DNA of 64,000 bases from AWTP1-13 sp963770295 (GTDB taxonomy: Bacteria; Pseudomonadota; Alphaproteobacteria; Rhizobiales; Hyphomicrobiaceae), in the NCBI GenBank assembly GCA_963770295.1, contig CAVYPA010000009.1, positions 124,001 to 188,000 of the forward strand, read 5' to 3'. Positions 1 to 10,244 of this stretch are shown piece after piece. A program made the translations under genes and the position numbers. The first letter of the stretch is position 1. The number at the start of each line of letters is the position of its first letter. Under the pieces are notes generated by a model that was given only the letters and a program-made list of their open reading frames with translations, did no database searches and was not told the origin of the DNA.

Positions 1-121
1 CGCAGCGGGCTTGGGCTTCGCCGTAAAAAGAAAAGGGAATGCCAAGCACGGCATCGGCGTGCGCGCCCCAAGAGCGAAAGCCGCGCGCCCCAAGGAGAGC
101 GCGCAGCCTTGAGCCGGAGCG

Positions 122-520
122 TTAGGCGGCCTGGGCGGCGGGCCGCCGCAGGCCCATGTATTGCAGCTCGCCCAGCAATGCCACGATGATGGCCTGCGCC
201 GCCACAAAGGCAATGCCAAGCCCGGTCGGCGCCAGCTCGCCGCTCAGCAACAAGACAAAGCTGGCGAGCGCCCAGAGCGCGTTGCAGGCGATGATGACCC
301 AAACCGCGGCCGCTTCGATGCGCGCACGCGTTGCCACGAACGCAACCAAGGCTACGTAAGGCACAAGCACGAGCCCGGCCCCGCGCAGCAGGGCGACGGG
401 GAGGCCGAGCAAACCGTCGATCACACCGGCGGCGGCAATCACAAGCAGGGCGGTGGCCCCACTGGCGACGGCGTCGAGTACGAGGGCACGGCGCAGAAAC
501 GTAGATGATTGGGCTGACAT
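122..520 (-). CDS. Small integral membrane protein
   Basis: The 132-residue product is almost entirely hydrophobic, with about four predicted membrane-spanning segments separated by short polar turns and a short cytoplasmic-looking N-terminus. No catalytic motif or named family can be recognised. The ATG is preceded by AAGGAG at eight bases, so the start is well supported. It is transcribed divergently from the DUF3303 gene at 621, and the 100-base gap must hold both promoters. A role in membrane physiology is only an inference. Confidence 0.75.
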   Translation of the reverse strand: MSAQSSTFLRRALVLDAVASGATALLVIAAAGVIDGLLGLPVALLRGAGLVLVPYVALVAFVATRARIEAAAVWVIIACNALWALASFVLLLSGELAPTGLGIAFVAAQAIIVALLGELQYMGLRRPAAQAA

Positions 521-620
521 GGCGAACTCCTTTGCTCGAGTAGGTGCGCGTATGATCGAGCGCAGGAGAGGCGAAGTCGATTACCTCACAGGTAAGCGAC
601 GCTGGCTTTTTGGAGGTGGC

Positions 621-893
621 ATGCTGTTCATGGTCATCGAGACGTTTCGCAATCAGGATGCCAAAGCCGTCTACCGGCGCCTGCGCGACAAGGGCCGCGC
701 GCTGCCCGACGGACTTGTTTTTATCAGCAGCCACGTCAGCGCCGATCTCGGCCGCTGCTTTCAGCTCATGCAAGCCAACGACGCCACCCTCCTGCAGCGT
801 TGGGTCGCCGAATGGTCGGACCTCGCGCAGTTCGAGATCGTGCCGGTGGTCGCGGGCAGCGAGACCGCCACGGCGCTCGCGGCCTCGCTGTGA
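621..893 (+). CDS. DUF3303 family protein
   Basis: The 90-residue soluble protein begins MLFMVIETF and contains the family pattern of a KAVYRRLRDKGR helix, a central RCFQLMQ segment and a LAQFEIVPV strand near the C-terminus. DUF3303 proteins are small alpha/beta-barrel-like proteins of unknown function. The ATG at 621 was chosen over upstream in-frame codons because it has a GGAGG site at 612-616 and fits the family length. It converges on the SDR gene that ends at 924. Confidence 0.85.
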   Translation: MLFMVIETFRNQDAKAVYRRLRDKGRALPDGLVFISSHVSADLGRCFQLMQANDATLLQRWVAEWSDLAQFEIVPVVAGSETATALAASL

Positions 894-923
894 ACGGCAG
901 CCGTGCGGAACCGCAAATTGCGG

Positions 924-1718
924 CTAACGTGCGCGCAACGGTGCAAAGTTCAAGTGCATGCCGGCGTCGACCATCAGCGTCTCGCCGGTGATGTGGTGGG
1001 CGGCATCGGAGATCAAGAACATGGCCGGACCAATGATGTCCGCGGGTGCGCCGGCACGCCTGAGCGGCGCATTCCTGGCGACCCGCTCGCGCAACTCGTT
1101 AGCCTTTTCTTCGCCAATTCCTTGCCGGAACCAGCGCGTGTCGATGAAGCCCGGACAGATGGCATTGACGCGGATCTTCGGCGCCAGCGCTCGGGCCAGC
1201 GACAGGGTCATGGTGTTGAGCGCCCCCTTGGATGCCGCGTAGGCCACCGAGGAGCCGCCACCGGCAACGCCGGCAATCGAAGAGGTCATCAACACGTTGG
1301 CACTGCTGGAGGCCTCGAGCAGGCTGCGACAAGCGCGAACCATCTGGAATGGGCCTACCGTATTGACGGCAAAAATACGCAGAAAGTCTTCCTTGGACAG
1401 CCCGTCCAGGTCCGCGTGGTTGGGCACGTGCTTGCTGGTGCCGGCATTATTGACCAGCGCGTCGAGCCTGCCGTAGCGCTGAGCCACCTCGGCAATCTTG
1501 CGGCAGTCGGCATCCTCGGCTACGTCGCCCTGCGCCAGGATCGCGGCGGCCCCGGCCTTGCGCACGGCGGCCGCGGTCACTTCGGCTTCCGCGATGCTGC
1601 GCGTGCAGTTGAGGATCACGGCCTTGGCGCCACGCTCGGCCACGCCAACGGCGATGGCGGCGCCCAGGCCCGTGGCCGAACCGGTGATCAGGATTACCTT
1701 GCCGTCGAACTCTGCCAT
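924..1718 (-). CDS. SDR family oxidoreductase (FabG-like)
   Basis: A classical short-chain dehydrogenase/reductase of 264 residues. It has the TGSATGLG dinucleotide loop near residue 12, a NNAG motif near residue 90 and the catalytic S...YAASK group around residues 145-160. It ends with a typical DAGMHL tail. The family reduces or oxidises hydroxyl/keto groups with NAD(P)H, and the substrate cannot be told. The start MAEFDGKV is the usual one directly before the first beta strand; longer in-frame extensions are arginine-rich and implausible. It is last in a minus-strand set DUF1330-SDR-Nudix-SDR with short gaps, so the four are probably co-transcribed. Confidence 0.88.
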   Translation of the reverse strand: MAEFDGKVILITGSATGLGAAIAVGVAERGAKAVILNCTRSIAEAEVTAAAVRKAGAAAILAQGDVAEDADCRKIAEVAQRYGRLDALVNNAGTSKHVPNHADLDGLSKEDFLRIFAVNTVGPFQMVRACRSLLEASSSANVLMTSSIAGVAGGGSSVAYAASKGALNTMTLSLARALAPKIRVNAICPGFIDTRWFRQGIGEEKANELRERVARNAPLRRAGAPADIIGPAMFLISDAAHHITGETLMVDAGMHLNFAPLRAR

Positions 1719-1767
1719 ACCAGCCCCTTGCGTTTCGCTGCGGCGGCCACAACGGCCGCGCCCCTTC

Positions 1768-2184
1768 TCACGACCCCTTGGCGAGCAGGCGTCGCGCATC
1801 GGCCAATATCTTGGCGTGGTCGAAGGCCAGCCGCAATCGGGACCAGGGCTCGACCCATTCGGCCGCCGCCGCATCGTCCCCCGCCGTCGCCCTGGCGCGC
1901 ACCACGCGCGCCAGGAAAGCGACGGAGCAGGTGTGGCCGCGCGGATCGCGCCGGGGCTCGGAATAGACGCCGATCAGGCGCAGGCGGCCGGCGCGCACCC
2001 CCGTCTCCTCGCGCAGCTCGCGCCGGCACGCTTGCTCCACGGTCTCCCCGATCTCCACAAATCCACCGGGCAGGGCCTGCATGCCCTTGAACGGTGGGTG
2101 CCCCCGCCGCACGAGCAGCACCCGGCCTCTGGCGTCGATAACGACGCAATCGACGCTGAGCAAAGGCGTGGCCGGCAAGGACAT
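1768..2184 (-). CDS. Nudix hydrolase
   Basis: The 138-residue protein carries a full Nudix box around residues 40-62 (GGFVEIGE, then RELREETG), the Mg-binding signature for hydrolysis of nucleoside diphosphates linked to another moiety. The layout, with PGGF before the box and an aromatic-rich tail, resembles ADP-ribose pyrophosphatase-type members, but the substrate is not determined. The ATG at 2184 lies 16 bases after the upstream SDR stop. A TTG at 2211, overlapping that stop, would add nine residues and cannot be excluded. It sits between two SDR genes on the same strand. Confidence 0.87.
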   Translation of the reverse strand: MSLPATPLLSVDCVVIDARGRVLLVRRGHPPFKGMQALPGGFVEIGETVEQACRRELREETGVRAGRLRLIGVYSEPRRDPRGHTCSVAFLARVVRARATAGDDAAAAEWVEPWSRLRLAFDHAKILADARRLLAKGS

Positions 2185-2200
2185 CGTCTGGCGGTCCCGC

Positions 2201-3034
2201 TCAGATGCCAAACCTCGCCTTCACCTGCTTCAGACCCTCGTGGTGCGGGGTGAACATGGCCCCACCGATCAGGCCGCCGTCGACCACGATGTCGGTGGCG
2301 TTGACGAACGTCGAACGATCCGATGCCAGCCACAGAACGCACTGGGCGATATCGTCCGGCACGCCCGCGCGGGGAATCGGTTGCACCTTGGCGTAAACCT
2401 CCTGCATGGCATCGGCCAGCGCGTCGGCCCTGCTTGCATCCACACCCAGCGCCTTCGCCAGGATGCCCGTGGCAATGGCCCCGGGCGAGACCGAATTGAC
2501 GCGCACGTTGTGCTCGCCCAACTCCATCGCCACGCATTTGCTGAGATGGTTCACGGCCGCCTTGGCGGCGCCATAAACCATGGACGTGGATCGCCCCGTC
2601 TGATGTGCTGCAATCGAACCGTTGTTGATAATGCTGCCCGAGCGCTGCTGCAGCATGATCGGCGCCACATGCTTCATGCCGAGCATCACCGATCGCACCA
2701 GCAGCGCCATGGCCGCATCGAAGCCGGCGACCGGCACGCTGGTGATACTTCCCGTCGGCGCTGGACCGCCCGCGTTGTTGAACAGGCAGTCGATGCGGCC
2801 AAAAGCCTTGACGGTATGGTCGATCACCCCTTTCCAATCGTCTTCGGAGGTGGCATCGGCCGCAAGGAACTGCGCCCGCTTGCCGATCCGAGCGGCAACC
2901 GCCTCGCCCTCCGCCTTGCGGCGGCCGGTAAAGACGACCTTGGCACCCTCGGCCACGAACAGCTCGGCCGTGCGCGCGCCGATGCCGCTGGTCGCGCCGG
3001 TGATGATTGCGATCTTGCCGTCGAGCATGCCCAT
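2201..3034 (-). CDS. SDR family oxidoreductase
   Basis: A 277-residue short-chain dehydrogenase/reductase. It shows TGATSGIG near residue 13, FNNAGGP near residue 85 and the catalytic serine plus YGAAK near residue 150. Its C-terminus (DGGLIGG) is slightly longer than in FabG. The ATG is preceded by AAGGA at nine bases. An upstream extension of 27 residues to 3115 is in frame but would run over the likely ribosome-binding site. It lies 58 bases downstream of the DUF1330 gene and 16 bases upstream of the Nudix gene, which suggests one operon for a small-molecule redox pathway that cannot be named. Confidence 0.87.
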   Translation of the reverse strand: MGMLDGKIAIITGATSGIGARTAELFVAEGAKVVFTGRRKAEGEAVAARIGKRAQFLAADATSEDDWKGVIDHTVKAFGRIDCLFNNAGGPAPTGSITSVPVAGFDAAMALLVRSVMLGMKHVAPIMLQQRSGSIINNGSIAAHQTGRSTSMVYGAAKAAVNHLSKCVAMELGEHNVRVNSVSPGAIATGILAKALGVDASRADALADAMQEVYAKVQPIPRAGVPDDIAQCVLWLASDRSTFVNATDIVVDGGLIGGAMFTPHHEGLKQVKARFGI

Positions 3035-3092
3035 GGCATCGTATCCTTCCGGTTTCCTCAGCCACGGCATAGTACCGGGATGGGCGCCAACC

Positions 3093-3419
3093 TCAACGCT
3101 CCCCTCGCGCCGCACCCGGCAGCAGCAGCATCTTGAAATCGGCGGCGCCAGCTCGCTTCAGCTTGGCCGCCTGGTAGGCGGCGGAGTGATAGAAGGCGCG
3201 GGCCCGCTCGAGGCTGTCAAACTCCACCAAGACGATGCGATCGGCAGCAAAGGAACCTTCGAGCACTTCGGGCTTGACGCCGGCTACCGGATAGCAACCG
3301 CCGGCGGCCTGCACGGCCGGGGCCGACAGTGCGGTGTACTGTTTGAAACGCTCAGGGTCGCGGATCGTCATTTCCACGTAGATGTAGCCCTTGCCTGCTC
3401 CTGCTGGCGTGTCGGTCAT
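3093..3419 (-). CDS. DUF1330 domain protein
   Basis: The 108-residue protein has the DUF1330 pattern: GYIYVEMTIRDPERF at the start, YTALSAPAV, and then a VLVEFDSLERARAFYHS segment before the final helix. These are dimeric alpha/beta-barrel (ferredoxin-like) proteins of unknown function. The ATG at 3419 has an AGGAG site six bases upstream. It is the first gene of the minus-strand DUF1330-SDR-Nudix-SDR set and is divergent from the MmyB-type regulator at 3531, a common arrangement for a local regulator and its target. Confidence 0.86.
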   Translation of the reverse strand: MTDTPAGAGKGYIYVEMTIRDPERFKQYTALSAPAVQAAGGCYPVAGVKPEVLEGSFAADRIVLVEFDSLERARAFYHSAAYQAAKLKRAGAADFKMLLLPGAARGER

Positions 3420-3530
3420 GGCGCTCTCCTGTTCGCGTGAGGCGGCGCCATTCTTCGCCGCCCGCAGGCTCACGTCGATTACGCGGCAGGTAATGGAGCG
3501 CCCCTTCGGCATGCGCTATCGTTCGCGGCC

Positions 3531-4334
3531 ATGGACACCGGCAGATCGATCGGCGATCACTTGCGCGCCTGGCGCCAGCGCCGCCGTATGAGCCAGCTCG
3601 ACCTCGCGAGCGAAGCGGAAATCTCAACCCGGCACCTGAGCTTTGTGGAATCCGGTCGCTCGCAGCCCAGTCGCGACATGGTTCTGCATCTGGCCGAGCG
3701 CCTCGACATTCCCCTGCGGGATCGCAACGTGCTGCTGGTCTCGGCCGGCTTCGCGCCGATGTTCCCGGAACGCCAGCTAGAGGATCCGCAATTGCGCTCG
3801 GCCCGGCGCGCCATCGAACTCGTGCTGACGGGCCACGAGCCCTATCCAGCCCTTGCGGTAAATCGCCACTGGCAGCTGGTTGCGGCCAACAGCGCCCTCG
3901 AGCGCCTCTTGGGCGGCGCCGCGCCAAGCTTGCTGGTCCCCCCCGTCAACGTGCTGCGCCTCAGCCTGCATCCGGAGGGGCTGGCACCGCGCATCGCCAA
4001 TTTGGCGCAATGGCGCCAGCATCTGCTCGAGCGTCTGCGGCGGCAGGTGGACGTGAGCGCCGATCCCGTGCTTGCCGATCTGCTGGAGGAGCTTCGTAAC
4101 TACCCGGCCCCCGCCAGGGGCAGCCGGCCGCCCGCCGGCCTGAGCGGCGACTTCGGCGGCGTGGTGATCCCCTTTCACCTCGTCAGCGAAGGCGCCGTCC
4201 TTTCTTTTTTCAGCACCACCACCGTGTTCGGCACCCCACTCGATATCACGCTGTCCGAGCTCGCGCTTGAGGCCTTCTTTCCGGCCGACCCCAGGACGGC
4301 TGAGGCGCTGAACCGCCTCGCCCGCAAGGCCTGA
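3531..4334 (+). CDS. XRE-type regulator with MmyB-like ligand-binding domain
   Basis: The 267-residue protein has an N-terminal helix-turn-helix (about residues 8-62, including LASEAEISTRHLSFVESG). A long C-terminal domain (about 100-267) follows the MmyB pattern, with PYPALAVNRHWQLVAANSA and a late FFSTTTVFGTP strand. MmyB-like domains are thought to bind a small ligand, possibly fatty-acid-like. It reads away from the DUF1330-SDR-Nudix-SDR set across about 110 bases, so it plausibly controls that set. The target and ligand are inferences. Confidence 0.86.
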   Translation: MDTGRSIGDHLRAWRQRRRMSQLDLASEAEISTRHLSFVESGRSQPSRDMVLHLAERLDIPLRDRNVLLVSAGFAPMFPERQLEDPQLRSARRAIELVLTGHEPYPALAVNRHWQLVAANSALERLLGGAAPSLLVPPVNVLRLSLHPEGLAPRIANLAQWRQHLLERLRRQVDVSADPVLADLLEELRNYPAPARGSRPPAGLSGDFGGVVIPFHLVSEGAVLSFFSTTTVFGTPLDITLSELALEAFFPADPRTAEALNRLARKA

Positions 4335-4405
4335 GAGGCCGTGCCGGCTTGCAGGGGGCGCGCAGCGGCCATACATCTGGCGCGGCAACGGCGGAGCAGG
4401 CCCCC

Positions 4406-4858
4406 ATGCGCGATCGGCTCAGTCAAGAAACCAAGGCGGCACTCAAGGCGCAGGACAGGATCCGGCTCGGGGCGCTGCGCCTCATCAGCGCTGCCCTGCA
4501 GGAGCGCGAAATCGCCACCCGCACCGACAAGCTCTCCGACCAAGAGGTCGCCGCCGTGTTGCAGAAGATGCTCAAGCAGCGCCGCGACTCCCTTGCCATC
4601 TACCAAAAGGCCGGTCGCCAGGACTTGGCCAACCAGGAAGCCAAGGAAATCGAGGTGATCGAGGAGTTCCTGCCCCAGCAACTGGGCGAGGGGGAGGTGC
4701 GCGCGGCGATCGCTGCAATCGTCAAGGAGGTCGGCGCGGCCGGCCCTCGGGACATGGGCAAAGTGATGGCCGCCCTGAAGGCGCGCTATGCCGGCCAGAT
4801 GGACTTTGGCAAGGTGAGCGCCCTCGTCAAGGAGCTGTTGGCCGCTTCAGCCCCTTGA
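4406..4858 (+). CDS. yqeY: GatB/YqeY domain protein
   Basis: A 150-residue protein with the GatB/YqeY fold. It starts MRDRLSQETKAALKAQD, has a central EIEVIEEFLPQQL motif, and ends with an MGKVMAALKARYAG helix that resembles the tRNA-contacting tail domain of GatB. Stand-alone YqeY proteins have no settled function but sit next to dnaG-rpoD in many alphaproteobacteria, as here. The ATG at 4406 has GGAGCAGG just upstream. It precedes dnaG by about 235 bases, so co-transcription is possible but not shown. Confidence 0.9.
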   Translation: MRDRLSQETKAALKAQDRIRLGALRLISAALQEREIATRTDKLSDQEVAAVLQKMLKQRRDSLAIYQKAGRQDLANQEAKEIEVIEEFLPQQLGEGEVRAAIAAIVKEVGAAGPRDMGKVMAALKARYAGQMDFGKVSALVKELLAASAP

Positions 4859-4865
4859 GCGGGCG

Positions 4866-4913
4866 CGGCGGCCGGGATGACGGCCCGGCGGCCGGGATGA
4901 CGGCACGGCGGCC
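4866..4913. repeat. 20-bp tandem repeat, about 2.4 copies
   Basis: The unit CGGCGGCCGGGATGACGGCM is repeated twice in full, followed by a partial third copy, just after the yqeY stop. The copies differ at one position. It lies in the yqeY-dnaG spacer and has no obvious coding role. Confidence 0.8.
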
Positions 4914-4987
4914 CGCTCGCCCCGGATCGCCAGCCGCTCGCCGCCAAGAGCCCCCAACTAACCGCGCGCTTCTAGGCGCCAAGCCGC

Positions 4988-4996
4988 TGTGGAAAA
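4988..4996 (-). promoter_or_regulatory. DnaA-box-like 9-mer upstream of dnaG
   Basis: The minus strand reads TTTTCCACA, which fits the relaxed DnaA-box consensus TTWTNCACA. It lies about 100 bases before the dnaG start. One such site can arise by chance. Confidence 0.35.
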
Positions 4997-5092
4997 CGGT
5001 GGCCCCTCGCTCTTTTCCCTCGTCCGGCAAGGGCTTTGCGCGCAAATCACGTATGTGACGTGGACGATCGCTGCGGCGGCTTGGGACCCTCA

Positions 5093-7018
5093 ATGCGCTT
5101 TCCGCCTTCCCTGATCGATGAGATCCGCACGCGGCTGCCCGTCAGCCAGGTGGTGGGCCGGAAGGTTTCGCTCAAACGCGCCGGCCGCGAGCTCAAGGGC
5201 CTGTCCCCCTTCAAGCAGGAGAAGACGCCCTCGTTTTTTGTCAACGACCACAAGGGCTCGTGGTTTGATTTTTCCTCGGGCCAAAATGGCGACATCTTTA
5301 AATTCGTGATGCTGACCGAAGGCTTGAGCTTTCCCGAAGCGGTCGAACGGCTGGCCGAGGAAGCCGGCATTACCATGCCGAAGGTCTCGCGCCACGAAGC
5401 CGAGCCGCACGATGAGCGGCTGCGGCTTTATGCGCTGATGGAGGCCGCCTGCCGCTTTTTCGAGGCGCAGCTTGCCGCAACCGCCGGCGCCGATGCCCGC
5501 CGCTACCTCGAGCGCCGCGGCCTCACGGCCGCCGCCGGCAGCCGCTTTCGCTTGGGTTACGCCCCCAACAGCCGCTCGGCGCTCAAGGACCATCTGGCCA
5601 AGGCGGGCTACGCCGGACAGGAAATGGCCGCCGCCGGCATGCAGATCAGCGGTGAGGGCATTCCGGTCGCCTACGACCGCTTCCGGCACCGCGTCATGTT
5701 TCCGATCAGCGACCTGAAGGGCCGTGTCATCGCCTTTGGCGGACGCGCGCTCGATGCCGAGGCGCCCGCCAAGTATCTCAACTCGCCGGACACGCCGCTT
5801 TTTCACAAGGGCGACGTCCTGTTCAATGCCGCCAATGCTCGTGGTCCCGCCTTCGACAAGGGTCAGGTCATCGTCGTTGAAGGCTACATGGACGTGATCG
5901 CCTTGGCCGAGGCCGGCTTTGCGCAAACGGTTGCTCCCCTCGGCACCGCGCTCACCGAAAGCCAGCTGCAGCTGCTGTGGCGCTTGGCCCCCGTGCCCGT
6001 GCTGTGCTTTGACGGCGACGCGGCCGGTCGCAACGCCGCCTTCCGGGCCGTCGAGACCGTGCTGCCGCACTTGACGCCGGGCCACAGCGTTGCATTTGCC
6101 TTCCTGCCCGACGGGCTCGACCCGGACGAGCTCATCCGCCAGCACGGCGCCACCGCCTTCGCCGAGGCGCTCAACAGGACCCGACCGCTGTTCGATGTGC
6201 TGGTCGAACGCGAGGAGCGGCGGGGCGAAACGGCGACGCCGGAACAGCGCGCCTCCTTCGACGCACGGCTCAAAACCTTGGTCGCGCGCATCGCCGATCG
6301 TGGCGTGCGCGAACACTACGACCGTGAGCTGCGCGCCGTGTTGTGGGCGCGAACGGCCAAGCTCACGCGCGCGATCGCGGGCAATGCCGGGCGACGCGCG
6401 CCCGGCCTCGCCGATCGGCGCCGCAACAATGCCCAGCTCGACTGGCGGGTGGCCGTGCGTGCCACCGAGCGCACGCGCCTTGGCGGGCTGCCGCGGGCTG
6501 CCGCCGGCAGTCCAGCCCCGGTCCGCAGCAACGAGCTGGCGGAGCGCAGCTTGCCGGTACCACCCCGGGAAGCGCTGCTCGTCATGGCGTTGCTAAACCA
6601 TCCCTGGTTGCTCGAGCAGCGCTGCGAGGAGGTCGCCCAGTTGCCCCTGACGGCGAAGCCCTTGGCCAGCCTGCGCGATGGACTGCTGGGGCTGCTCAGT
6701 CAGGGTACACCTCTTGACGCGGTGCAAATACGCACCCAACTGAGGTCAATCGGTCTCGACAGCATGGTTGCCACGGCCGAGCGAGCCATCACGCACAAGG
6801 GCGACAAGTTTGCCGAACCTGGGACAGCGGCAGCGGAGGTGGAGGCCGGGTGGTTGCATGCGCTCGCCATGCACAAATCCCAAACCGAGCTGAAGCGTCA
6901 CTTGCAGGGCTTGGAACGGGCCTATGCCGCCGAGCCGTCCGAGCTCGCTTTTGGGCAGATTGTGGAGATCCAGCAACAGCTACGCGAGGCGTTGCGATCG
7001 GTGGAAGGTCAGGACTGA
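5093..7018 (+). CDS. dnaG: DNA primase
   Basis: The 641-residue primase synthesises RNA primers for replication. The order is an N-terminal zinc-ribbon-like region (1-100), the catalytic core with the TOPRIM motif EGYMDV near residue 262 and DGDAAG near 306, and a C-terminal helicase-interaction region (about 510-641). In the N-terminal region the usual CHC2 zinc ligands are absent: the segment reads KGLSPFKQEKTPSFF and then WFDFSSGQNGD. Loss of these ligands is known in alphaproteobacterial DnaG. The start MRFPPSLIDEIR matches the family; 19 upstream in-frame residues are not family-like. It lies between yqeY and rpoD. Confidence 0.95.
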   Translation: MRFPPSLIDEIRTRLPVSQVVGRKVSLKRAGRELKGLSPFKQEKTPSFFVNDHKGSWFDFSSGQNGDIFKFVMLTEGLSFPEAVERLAEEAGITMPKVSRHEAEPHDERLRLYALMEAACRFFEAQLAATAGADARRYLERRGLTAAAGSRFRLGYAPNSRSALKDHLAKAGYAGQEMAAAGMQISGEGIPVAYDRFRHRVMFPISDLKGRVIAFGGRALDAEAPAKYLNSPDTPLFHKGDVLFNAANARGPAFDKGQVIVVEGYMDVIALAEAGFAQTVAPLGTALTESQLQLLWRLAPVPVLCFDGDAAGRNAAFRAVETVLPHLTPGHSVAFAFLPDGLDPDELIRQHGATAFAEALNRTRPLFDVLVEREERRGETATPEQRASFDARLKTLVARIADRGVREHYDRELRAVLWARTAKLTRAIAGNAGRRAPGLADRRRNNAQLDWRVAVRATERTRLGGLPRAAAGSPAPVRSNELAERSLPVPPREALLVMALLNHPWLLEQRCEEVAQLPLTAKPLASLRDGLLGLLSQGTPLDAVQIRTQLRSIGLDSMVATAERAITHKGDKFAEPGTAAAEVEAGWLHALAMHKSQTELKRHLQGLERAYAAEPSELAFGQIVEIQQQLREALRSVEGQD

Positions 7019-7400
7019 ACGAGGTTTAGGCTCTGCCCCGTCGCCAGGCCCTAAAAAATCGGGATTTCGCCAGCGCCCAATCCCGCCAGGCGGCGGCATA
7101 AAGGTGCGGGAAACCCCCATAGGGTAGGAAGGAACACCCGCAGAAACAAACGGTAGGAAATGCGGCGGAAGTTGTGTATGCCTGCTTCATTCCCACATTG
7201 AGGGCAACCCGAGCCTAGCTCCGGCCCTGGCACATCCGCTGCAGTGGGTTTCATCGACAGGTTTTCACCCGGCGGGGGTCCCCGCCTGATCGGGGTGGTT
7301 TGCCGTTGCGCCTCGGCGCGCTGAGGCAAGCCACCACACAGTTTTGTTGAATGAGCGATGCGTCCGCATCCACGGCAAGCGCGGCCCCGGAGCCCTCTAC
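7019..7400. other. dnaG-rpoD spacer
   Basis: This 382-base gap is visibly less GC-rich than the flanking genes. It must hold the rpoD promoter, but no clear sigma-70 hexamer pair could be picked. On the minus strand it holds a possible 67-residue ORF with a CPQCG motif (7051-7254). Confidence 0.5.
7051..7254 (-). CDS. Possible small zinc-ribbon-like protein
   Basis: A 67-codon ORF antisense to the rpoD leader. It has one CPQCG knuckle near residue 17, followed by RRISYRLFLRVFLPTLWG, which resembles the stretch after the first CxxC of small zinc-ribbon membrane-associated proteins. The second CxxC expected for a complete ribbon is missing (only LCRR is present). No convincing ribosome-binding site is seen. 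It could be a remnant, a frameshifted gene or chance; I do not recognise a function. Confidence 0.25.
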   Translation of the reverse strand: MKPTAADVPGPELGSGCPQCGNEAGIHNFRRISYRLFLRVFLPTLWGFPAPLCRRLAGLGAGEIPIF

Positions 7401-9422
<2,022 letters not shown>

Positions 9423-9701
9423 GCCCCCGCCCGGGTCGCAGCGTTGCCCAGCACGCCGCCGCCGCTGGCCTTGCTGCCGGGGGCCGCGACCACCCCCTGC
9501 CCAAGAGGCCACCCATGGGTGGGGCTCGCGCTTTGGCCCAACCGGTGCCCGGCCAGCGACTTGGCCGGCCAGCCGCCCCGGCTGCAGGGGGGCCTGTCGG
9601 CCCGGCGCGGCCAAGGGCCGGATCCAACCCTAGGCTTTTGGCGTTGACCGGGCAGCGCATCGGCGCGCGCCGCGCGCGCCCCAAGCGATTGCGAGGCCTC
9701 C

Positions 9702-10214
9702 ATGCGTTTCCTGGCGTTTATCGGCCTGCTGGCGATCATCGGTGTCATCCTCGTGGCTGGCTATTTCCTTGGCGGCTTCTTCGATGTCGGGGCCAGCTGG
9801 GAGGATCCCCGGCCGGTCGTGGCGGCCTTGACCCGCGTTCGCACCGCCTCGATCGCCCGACGCGCCCACGATCGGCCGCCGATCGCCCTCGACGAAGCCG
9901 CCAGCATCAGCAGCGGGGCGCGCCAATTCGCCAAATACGGCTGCAGCACCTGTCACGGCGCGCCGGGTGTCGGCTGGTCCAAGTTTTCCGAGGGGCTCAA
10001 TCCCGACCCGCCCGACCTCAAGGAGATTGCCGCTGAGCGCGACGCGGCGGCGCTGTTCTGGGTGATAAAGAATGGGATCCGCATGACCGGCATGCCGAGC
10101 TTCGCCAAGGCCGGCGTTCCCGACAACGAACTGTGGCAAATCGTGGCGTTCGTGAAGAAGCTGCCGAGCGTGTCGGAGGCCGACTACAAGAGCTGGACGG
10201 CGCCGGCGCAATGA
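9702..10214 (+). CDS. Membrane-anchored c-type cytochrome
   Basis: The 170-residue protein starts with a single hydrophobic anchor or uncleaved signal (residues 3-27). A class I cytochrome c domain follows, with the CSTCH heme site near residue 82 and a distal methionine in MTGMPSF near residue 131. It should face the periplasm and carry electrons, but its partners are not adjacent: rpoD lies upstream and a DUF2235 gene converges from downstream. The ATG is the first one before the hydrophobic segment. Confidence 0.88.
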   Translation: MRFLAFIGLLAIIGVILVAGYFLGGFFDVGASWEDPRPVVAALTRVRTASIARRAHDRPPIALDEAASISSGARQFAKYGCSTCHGAPGVGWSKFSEGLNPDPPDLKEIAAERDAAALFWVIKNGIRMTGMPSFAKAGVPDNELWQIVAFVKKLPSVSEADYKSWTAPAQ

Positions 10215-10244
10215 GCGGCGCGGGCCGCCCCGCGCCCCGCGCGA

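Noticed and set aside
1..121. Partial gene at the left window edge
   Set aside because: The 121 bases hold no family-like reading frame in any direction, so nothing could be supported.
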